Assembly: GCA_022574775.1 (NCBI GenBank)
Contig: JACZRI010000005.1
Location: 1 to 52,471, forward strand
Source: Patescibacteria group bacterium
Lineage (GTDB): Bacteria; Patescibacteriota; Minisyncoccia; Minisyncoccales; RBG-13-36-15
DNA length: 52,471 bases
Direction: 5' to 3'
Shown piece after piece: positions 46,072-52,471 of the stretch (position 1 is its first letter; each line of letters opens with the position of its first letter). A model generated the notes under the pieces. It had not been told where the DNA came from, made no database searches, and saw only the letters and a program-made list of their open reading frames with translations. A program made the translations under genes and the position numbers.

Positions 46072-47232
46072 ATGAGAGAATCTTTGAAATTTCCAAATGG
46101 ATTTTTATGGGGAACATCCACTTCTGCCTACCAAATTGAGGGTGGAATTGAAAATAATGATTGGTTAAAAGTATATCCAGCAGGATTAGCTTGTGACCAT
46201 TATAATCGGTATGAGGAAGATTTTGATCTCATGAAAAAACTCAATCAAAATGCCTACCGTTTTTCTATTGAATGGTCAAGGATTGAGCCAGAAGAAGGAA
46301 AGTTTAATAAAAAAGAAATTGAGCGCTATTTTAAGATTTCGCAAAGTTTGAAATCACGGGGGATAGAAATAATGGTAACTCTGCATCATTTTACTCTCCC
46401 AGTTTGGCTTGCAAAAATTGGCGGGTTTTCAAATATAAAGTCTATTTTTTATTTTTCTCGTTTTGCTAAAAAGATTTTTTTAGAGTATCAAAATTCAGTT
46501 GATTTTTGGATAACGTTTAACGAGCCTTTAATTTATGCTTCCAAAGGTTATTTAGAAGGAGCTTGGCCGCCCCAAAAAAAGAATCTAATTTTATTTTTAA
46601 AAGTTTTGAAAAATCAAATTGCCAGCCATAAAAAAATTTATCAAGATTTTCATAATACAAAAAGTAATGCAAAAGTAGGAATTGCTAAAAATAATATTTA
46701 TTTTGAGCCGGCAAACAGAAAATCTCCTTTAGATAAATTTTCTGTTTTTTTAGCTCGCTATTTTTGGAACGAATATTTTTTAAATAGAATAGGGAATCGC
46801 TTGGATTTTATCGGTCTTAATTATTATTTTCACAATAAAATCAAATTTCCTTTTCTCAAAAGAAATGAAAACAAAGTGGTGAGCGACGTTGGGTGGGAGG
46901 TTTACCCTGAAGGTATTTATTATGTTTTAAAGGGGCTGAGAAGATATAACCTACCTATATATATTACAGAGAATGGTTTAGCGGATGAGAAAGATAAACT
47001 AAGAACAAATTTTATAAAAGATCACCTTTTTTGGATTCATAAGGCAATTCAGGAAGGAGTTGATGCAAGAGGCTATTTTCACTGGTCTTTAATGGATAAT
47101 TTTGAATGGGAAAAGGGTTTTGACCCGAAATTCGGTTTGGTAGAGATTGATTATAAAACTTTAGAAAGAAAACCCCGCCAGAGCGCATTTTATTACGCGC
47201 AGGTGTGCAAGAATAATTCTTTCATAAAATAA
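46072..47232 (+). CDS. Glycoside hydrolase family 1 (beta-glucosidase-like)
   Basis: FLWGTSTSAYQIEGG; FSIEWSRIEPEEG; TFNEPLIYASKGYLEGAWPP; YITENGLAD; HWSLMDNFEWEKGFDPKFGLVEID. Confidence 0.95.
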   Translation: MRESLKFPNGFLWGTSTSAYQIEGGIENNDWLKVYPAGLACDHYNRYEEDFDLMKKLNQNAYRFSIEWSRIEPEEGKFNKKEIERYFKISQSLKSRGIEIMVTLHHFTLPVWLAKIGGFSNIKSIFYFSRFAKKIFLEYQNSVDFWITFNEPLIYASKGYLEGAWPPQKKNLILFLKVLKNQIASHKKIYQDFHNTKSNAKVGIAKNNIYFEPANRKSPLDKFSVFLARYFWNEYFLNRIGNRLDFIGLNYYFHNKIKFPFLKRNENKVVSDVGWEVYPEGIYYVLKGLRRYNLPIYITENGLADEKDKLRTNFIKDHLFWIHKAIQEGVDARGYFHWSLMDNFEWEKGFDPKFGLVEIDYKTLERKPRQSAFYYAQVCKNNSFIK

Positions 47233-48239
47233 TGCGAAAAATTTTGAAAATTTTTTCGAGGGTTTTAATACTGATATTCCTTATCATTTTAATCTTTCTC
47301 GCCTATCTTTTTATTGGAACTCCTCCGCAAGAAAAGGAACAGGCTTTTGGAGTTAATTTTTCCCAAAAACATGCTAAAGATTTAGGCCTTGATTGGAAAG
47401 AAACCTATTTGGCATTACTTGATGATTTGGGGGCAAAAAAATTAAAGGTAGCTGCGCACTGGGATTTACTTGAGCCCGAAGAAGAAAATTTCTACTTTGA
47501 GGACTTGGACTGGCAGATAAGGGAAGCTGAAAAAAGAGGAGCTAAAATTTTACTGGCCATTGGTATGAAAACTCCTCGTTGGCCAGAATGTCATCTTCCA
47601 GAGTGGGCAAAAAAATTAGAAAAGGAAAAACAGCAGGAAAAAATTTTAAAAATGCTGGAAAAAGTAGTTTTGAGGTACAAGGATTCTTCAGCCATTGAAT
47701 ACTGGCAGGTGGAAAACGAGCCCTTTTTCCGTTTCGGAGATTGCCTCTGGGTGGATAAAAGGTTTTTACAAAAGGAGATAGATTTGGTAAAATCTTTAGA
47801 TTCTTTGAAAAGGCCAATAATCATTACAGATACTGGCGAACTCTCTACCTGGATCACAGCAGCTAAAATGGGAGATAGGGCAGGCACTACTATGTATCGA
47901 AAGGTATGGGTTCGGCAAATCGGCCTTTATCTTTCCTATCCCTATCCACCGGCTTTTTACTGGAGAAGAGCCCGGATTATAAAGATGTTATTTGACAAGG
48001 AAGTAATGGTGGTTGAGCTTCAGGCAGAACCTTGGGGGCCAAAATTACTGTATGATTCTCCCTTGGAAGAACAGGAAAAGACTATGAATTTGGAGCAGTT
48101 TAAAAAGAATATTGAGTTTGCCAAAAAAACAGGCCTCAAAGAATTCTACTTATGGGGAGGGGAGTGGATTTATTGGATGAAGAAGGTTCAAAATAAGCCT
48201 GAAATATGGAATGAGGCCAAGAAGTTATTCGATTCTTAG
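47232..48239 (+). CDS. Membrane-anchored clan-A-like TIM-barrel glycoside hydrolase (putative)
   Basis: N-terminal TM; YWQVENEPFF (NEP-type acid/base) and VMVVELQAEPWGP (nucleophile-like Glu); start overlaps GH1 stop (TAATG). Confidence 0.6.
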   Translation: MRKILKIFSRVLILIFLIILIFLAYLFIGTPPQEKEQAFGVNFSQKHAKDLGLDWKETYLALLDDLGAKKLKVAAHWDLLEPEEENFYFEDLDWQIREAEKRGAKILLAIGMKTPRWPECHLPEWAKKLEKEKQQEKILKMLEKVVLRYKDSSAIEYWQVENEPFFRFGDCLWVDKRFLQKEIDLVKSLDSLKRPIIITDTGELSTWITAAKMGDRAGTTMYRKVWVRQIGLYLSYPYPPAFYWRRARIIKMLFDKEVMVVELQAEPWGPKLLYDSPLEEQEKTMNLEQFKKNIEFAKKTGLKEFYLWGGEWIYWMKKVQNKPEIWNEAKKLFDS

Positions 48240-48322
48240 AAGTTTTACTCACTTAAACATCTGAACATTTTAACATTTAGATATATTTGGATGTTTATAT
48301 GTTTATATGCTTAAATGCTAAT

Positions 48323-49204
48323 ATGCTGTCAATAATTATTCCAACTCTTAACGAAGAAAAGTATCTTCCTTTATTACTGAACTCTATTAAGGAGCAGAAT
48401 TTTAAGGATTACGAGATTATCTTGTCCGATGCGGGTTCTGAAGATAGAACGATAGAGATTGCAAAAAGTTACGGGTGTAGAGTTGTAAAAGGAGGTTTGC
48501 CTGCAAAAGGAAGAAATCAAGGGGCTCGAGTAGCTAACGGAGATTTGCTTTTGTTCTTAGATTCTGACACATTGCTTCCAGAAGGTTTCTTAAATAGGGC
48601 GTTGCAGGAGTTTACCGAAAGGGGTTTGGATGTAGCAGGATGCGGACTTGAACCAATCCAAGAAGAGTGGATGCCAAAGTTTCTTTTTCCAAAATTTGGC
48701 TATGATCTTTTCTATAATTGGCCGGCCAGGTTTTTAGAGGGTGTATTTCCTTATGCAGCCAGCCTTTTCTTGGTTAAAAGAGAAATAAATGAACGATTGG
48801 GAGGGTTTGATGAAACTATAAAAATTTCCGAAGATCATAGTTATGTGCGAAGAGCATCCAAAATTGGCAAGTTTGGTATTTTAAAGTTTTCAAAACTCCC
48901 ACTTTTTTTAAGAAGATTTCAAAAAGAAGGCATTATGAAAACTGGTTTAAAATATATTTTCTGCAATCTTTTTAATATTTCCCTGGGTGACGTGAGAACT
49001 AATATTTTTAACTACAATTTTGGGCAGTACAAACAGATAGTTTCCACAGGGGAGAAAAATTCTAAAAAACCAAACTTTTTACTGCAGTTTTTATGGATTA
49101 TTACAGGTTATGCTATTGTTGTTTTTGGTTTGATTACTTGGTTGCTAATTTTTCTGATTTTTTCTCCGAAACTTATTGCTGTACGGTTTAAGAAAAATAA
49201 CTAA
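48323..49204 (+). CDS. Glycosyltransferase family 2
   Basis: MLSIIIPTLNEEKYLPLLLNSIKEQNFKDYEIILSDAGSEDRTIEIA; FLDSDTLLPEGF. ORF called from 48287; 48323 fits the family start better. Confidence 0.9.
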   Translation: MLSIIIPTLNEEKYLPLLLNSIKEQNFKDYEIILSDAGSEDRTIEIAKSYGCRVVKGGLPAKGRNQGARVANGDLLLFLDSDTLLPEGFLNRALQEFTERGLDVAGCGLEPIQEEWMPKFLFPKFGYDLFYNWPARFLEGVFPYAASLFLVKREINERLGGFDETIKISEDHSYVRRASKIGKFGILKFSKLPLFLRRFQKEGIMKTGLKYIFCNLFNISLGDVRTNIFNYNFGQYKQIVSTGEKNSKKPNFLLQFLWIITGYAIVVFGLITWLLIFLIFSPKLIAVRFKKNN

Positions 49205-49221
49205 ATACAATCCTAAAAAAC

Positions 49222-50454
49222 ATGGAAAAACAAATTTATTTAGATTATGCGGCAACCACTTCTATTGATCCCAAGGTTTTGGAGAAAATGATGCCTTATC
49301 TAAAGGCTGACTATGGCAATCCTTCTTCCATTTATACTTTGGGGCAAAAATCTTTAGCTGCAATTGATGAGGCTAGAGAAAGCATATCTCGATTTTTAGG
49401 ATGCCAGTTTTCTGAAGTTGTTTTCACGGGATCTGCCACTGAAGCCAATAATTTAGCCGTTTTTGGAGTAATCCGCCTTTGCCAAGGCTTTGGCGGACAA
49501 GTAAAAAATAGAAACCAAAAATTACATATTATTACTTCAAAAATAGATCATCATTCTGTTTTGGAGCCTTTCCAGGTTTTAAAAAAGAAAGGAGTTGAGA
49601 TAACATATCTTCCAGTAGACAGGGCGGGATTAATTAGTATATCTGATTTAGAAAAAGCTCTTTTGCCAGAAACGGTCATGGTTTCCATAATGTATGCCAA
49701 CAATGAAATCGGCACTATTCAACCCATCGCTGAAATCGGCAAAATACTAAAAGCTAAAAGCTCAAACCTGAAAGCTAAAATATATTTCCATACTGATGCT
49801 GTCCAGGCTGCAAATTATTTGGATTGTAACGTCAATCGTCTTGGAGTTGATCTCTTGACTTTAAGCGCCCACAAGACTTATGGGCCAAAAGGAGTAGGGG
49901 CTCTTTTTGTGAAGGAAGGAGTAGAAATTACGCCCTTAATTTTCGGCGGGGGTCACGAATTTGGATTTAGGTCGGGAACTGAGAATGTGGCAGGTATTGC
50001 AGGTTTTGGGAAAGCGATTGAAAAAGTGGGAAACCTGAAGCCTGCTGCTTCTGGCGTTGCCTCTGGCGAGCCTCGCCTTGGGCGGGAAGTAGAAAGAATA
50101 AAAAAATTACGAGACAGATTAATTAGTGAGATTTTGAAAAATATTTCTGGCTCAAAGCTTAATGGTTCTTTGGAGCATCGGCTTCCAAATAATACAAACT
50201 TTTCCTTTAAAGGAATAGAGGGTGAGAGTTTGGTTATTGCTTTAGATCAAGAAAGAATAGCAGTTTCCACAGGATCTGCTTGTTCCGCGAAAACTTTAAA
50301 GCCATCTCATGTTCTTTTAGCCTTAGGATTGTCTGAAAAGGAGGCTTTGTCTTCTCTGCGATTGACGCTTGGCAGGTACACTACAACAAAGGAAATTGAG
50401 ACTACTTTAAAAGTTTTGCCAAAAATTGTTGAAAGATTGAGAAAAATATCTTAA
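49222..50454 (+). CDS. Cysteine desulfurase (NifS/IscS family)
   Basis: IYLDYAATTSIDPKVLEKM; ANNEIGTIQPIAEIG; HTDAVQAA; LSAHKTYGPKGVGALFV; STGSACSAKTLKPSHVL. Confidence 0.95.
   Translation: MEKQIYLDYAATTSIDPKVLEKMMPYLKADYGNPSSIYTLGQKSLAAIDEARESISRFLGCQFSEVVFTGSATEANNLAVFGVIRLCQGFGGQVKNRNQKLHIITSKIDHHSVLEPFQVLKKKGVEITYLPVDRAGLISISDLEKALLPETVMVSIMYANNEIGTIQPIAEIGKILKAKSSNLKAKIYFHTDAVQAANYLDCNVNRLGVDLLTLSAHKTYGPKGVGALFVKEGVEITPLIFGGGHEFGFRSGTENVAGIAGFGKAIEKVGNLKPAASGVASGEPRLGREVERIKKLRDRLISEILKNISGSKLNGSLEHRLPNNTNFSFKGIEGESLVIALDQERIAVSTGSACSAKTLKPSHVLLALGLSEKEALSSLRLTLGRYTTTKEIETTLKVLPKIVERLRKIS
50053..50087. repeat. 35-nt palindromic family copy inside nifS-like gene
   Basis: GGCGTTGCCTCTGGCGAGCCTCGCCTTGGGCGGGA; 33/35 matches to the reverse complement of 38902-38936. 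Confidence 0.9.
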
Positions 50455-50479
50455 AATAAGAAGGCCCCGCGAAGCGCGA

Positions 50480-50584
50480 GGCGTTTTGACAGAGAGCTCT
50501 CGTTGCTCATCTTAAAGGTACATAAAATGTTCATCCCCTGACTTGAGTCAATAGCTCTCACCTCTATTCTTCATCTAAAACGCC
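50480..50584 (+). promoter_or_regulatory. Structured 5' region upstream of htrA-like gene
   Basis: GGCGTTTT (50480-50487)/AAAACGCC (50577-50584) and GAGAGCT (50492-50498)/AGCTCTC (50553-50559) nested pairs. Confidence 0.45.
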
Positions 50585-50598
50585 ATTTTAAATAAATT

Positions 50599-51858
50599 AT
50601 GTCAATTTATCAGTTACCAAAATTTGAACTTTCTAAGTTGAAACCTCCGAAAATTAAAATTTCCTTACGGAGAAATAAAATTTTAACTATTATTGGTCTA
50701 ATTTTCATTTCCTCTTTCTTCGGATTTTTGGCAGGCGTCTTATCAATCAACCTTTTTTATTCAGATATTATAGACATTGCTCAAGAATCTCCATCTCAAA
50801 TTGTTGAAAAAGAGCCTGACGTATTATCTGGATATCCTCCGCAGACCATTCAAGAGCAAGCCGTAATCTCAGTAGTAAAAAGGGTTTCACCTGCCGTGGT
50901 GAGCATCATTATTACCAAAGATCTTCCTATCATTGAAGAATTTTTCATTTCTCCCTTTGAAGAGTTTAAGATTCCAAGAGGAACTCAAAAAAGAGAAATA
51001 GGCGGAGGAACTGGTTTTATTGTATCTGAAGATGGACTAATTCTAACAAACAGGCATGTGGTTTCAATTGAAGGAGCAGATTATACTATTTTAACGAATG
51101 ACGGAAGAAGACTCCCAGCTACCGTTTTAGCCAGAGATCCCGGTCAGGATTTAGCTGTAATGAAAATTGAAAGTGAAGAGATTTTTTCACAAGTTTCACT
51201 TGGCAATTCTGACAATTTAGAAATTGGACAGACTGTTATTGCTATTGGAAATTCTTTGGGGGAGTTTCGGAATACAGTTTCTGTTGGAGTAATTTCGGGC
51301 TTGGGACGAACGGTGACAGCTTCAGGCGGGGGAATAGTGGAAACTCTTACTGATATCATTCAAACTGACGCTGCTATTAATAGGGGAAATTCAGGAGGAC
51401 CTCTCTTGAATTTAAGAGGAGAAGTGATTGGGGTGAATACTGCCGTAGTTCTGGGAGCAGAAAACATTGGTTTTGCAATTCCTATTAATAAGGCCAAGAA
51501 AGATATTGAGCAGGTAAAAACCCTTGGAAAGATTGTGTATCCCTTTTTAGGAGTTCGCTATGTAATAATCACAGATGAAATTCAGAGAGAAAGTAGCTTA
51601 TCTGTAAATTATGGAGCTTGGGTTATTAAAGGATCAAGGCCAGGTGAGACAGCAATTTTTCCTGGATCCGTAGCTGAAGAAATAGGTTTGAAAGAAGGGG
51701 ATATCATTCTGGAATTTAATGGCGAGAAAATTACAACGGAGAATACTTTGGCAAAAATTATTATGAAATATAATCCAGGAGATGAGATTTCTCTGAAAAT
51801 TTTAAGAAACAGCAAAGAGATAATATTTCAAGTCACTTTGGGAGAGAAAAGTGGATAG
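50599..51858 (+). CDS. HtrA/DegP-like trypsin-type serine protease with PDZ domain
   Basis: TM anchor; GGGTGFIVSEDGLILTNRHVV; DPGQDLAVMKIE; QTDAAINRGNSGGPLLN; PDZ LKEGDIILEFNGEKI. Confidence 0.95.
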   Translation: MSIYQLPKFELSKLKPPKIKISLRRNKILTIIGLIFISSFFGFLAGVLSINLFYSDIIDIAQESPSQIVEKEPDVLSGYPPQTIQEQAVISVVKRVSPAVVSIIITKDLPIIEEFFISPFEEFKIPRGTQKREIGGGTGFIVSEDGLILTNRHVVSIEGADYTILTNDGRRLPATVLARDPGQDLAVMKIESEEIFSQVSLGNSDNLEIGQTVIAIGNSLGEFRNTVSVGVISGLGRTVTASGGGIVETLTDIIQTDAAINRGNSGGPLLNLRGEVIGVNTAVVLGAENIGFAIPINKAKKDIEQVKTLGKIVYPFLGVRYVIITDEIQRESSLSVNYGAWVIKGSRPGETAIFPGSVAEEIGLKEGDIILEFNGEKITTENTLAKIIMKYNPGDEISLKILRNSKEIIFQVTLGEKSG

Positions 51859-51948
51859 GGTTGTCTTGAACTTTTGTTTTATGGAGGCTTTTGATAAAAT
51901 AAAGATAAACATCGACTTACCTAGAATTTAATTAATGAAAATTGAATA

Positions 51949-52083
51949 ATGCCAAAAGAGAATTTAATAAATTTTATTAAAGAGAGGTTGACCAAGGGTT
52001 TCAATAAAAAGGAAATTAAAGAAGCTCTTTTAGATACAGGATTCAGTCAAGAGGAAATAGAAGAAGCTATGAAAGGGATTTGA
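51949..52083 (+). CDS. Small protein with short helical repeat
   Basis: ATG ORF, 44 aa: MPKENLINFIKERLTKGFNKKEIKEALLDTGFSQEEIEEAMKGI; not in the supplied ORF track because of its length. Confidence 0.6.
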   Translation: MPKENLINFIKERLTKGFNKKEIKEALLDTGFSQEEIEEAMKGI

Positions 52084-52283
52084 CAATTAACTCTGAGAAT
52101 AAAAGTCCTTTGCAGTTATTTACTCAACGACAAGGTTTGATTGATAATTCTCAAGCTGCTGCTATTAACAAACAACAATCAGAATTACAAAAAACGATTG
52201 CTAATGGTGGGAGAAGTGAATTAGACGCAAAGTTTGCAGAAGCATTGTTTCCCAAGCAAGTTGTTACTGGAGGTGTACAATGA
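52080..52283 (+). CDS. Small hypothetical protein
   Basis: TTG start overlaps preceding TGA; MTINSENKSPLQLFTQRQGLIDNSQAAAINKQQSELQKTIANGGRSELDAKFAEALFPKQVVTGGVQ. Confidence 0.5.
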   Translation: MTINSENKSPLQLFTQRQGLIDNSQAAAINKQQSELQKTIANGGRSELDAKFAEALFPKQVVTGGVQ

Positions 52284-52471
52284 AATCGATTGCTGAATTA
52301 ATACAAAAACAAAATGCAAGAAGTCAGGCTTTGCTTGTTGCTGGTGTTACAGATCAATCTACAACTCAAATTACAGAAACTATTCCTCAGGCATGGATGA
52401 GTGAAGTTATAAAGTATGGCGAAGCTCTAAGAATTTTAGACCAGTTTGCTATTGTCAATAAAGAGTTAGTT
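52280..52471 (+). CDS. N-terminal part of an unidentified protein (possibly HK97-fold capsid-like), truncated by window end
   Basis: ATG after SD ggaggtgta; MKSIAELIQKQNARSQALLVAGVTDQSTTQITETIPQAWMSEVIKYGEALRILDQFAIVNKELV, open to window end. Confidence 0.5.
   Translation, partial: MKSIAELIQKQNARSQALLVAGVTDQSTTQITETIPQAWMSEVIKYGEALRILDQFAIVNKELV

Noticed and set aside
1-52471. Alternative genetic code (UGA recoded)
   Set aside because: TGA terminates several recognisable genes at the expected place (e.g. the response regulator ending at 40037), consistent with the standard bacterial code.

Overview
AT-rich, gene-dense bacterial chromosomal window. I read it as a Patescibacteria/CPR (Parcubacteria-like) genome from its compact informational gene set, short housekeeping proteins and dispersed hairpin repeats; this taxonomy is inference. 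About 45 credible CDSs include six aminoacyl-tRNA synthetases (ileS, glyS, metG, leuS, hisS, tyrS), recO, mutY, a type-4/5 UDG, a short mfd, topA, dprA, comEC, tsaC/tsaD, glyA-folD, glmS-yvcK, ftsA-ftsZ, lepB, nifS-like, htrA-like, and a GH1/TIM-barrel/GT2 cluster. There is one clear tRNA (Leu-CAA). Main observations: (i) several families of small palindromic GC-rich elements, present between genes and also inserted in frame inside essential proteins (LeuS, MetG, HisRS, TopA, Pth, LepB, RsmI, NifS, YqeY), like Rickettsia palindromic elements; (ii) three unassigned structured-RNA loci, one of which has a perfect TTGACA-N17-TATAAT promoter and an internal tRNA-Leu(UAG)-like segment; (iii) an unannotated decayed acyl carrier protein gene hidden under a spurious antisense ORF; (iv) a frameshifted GC-rich CAP-domain gene; (v) a tailless FtsZ, an Fe-S-less MutY and a short Mfd; (vi) a translationally coupled small-ORF chain running off the right edge into a possible capsid-like protein. 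No CRISPR array, rRNA or IS element was recognised.
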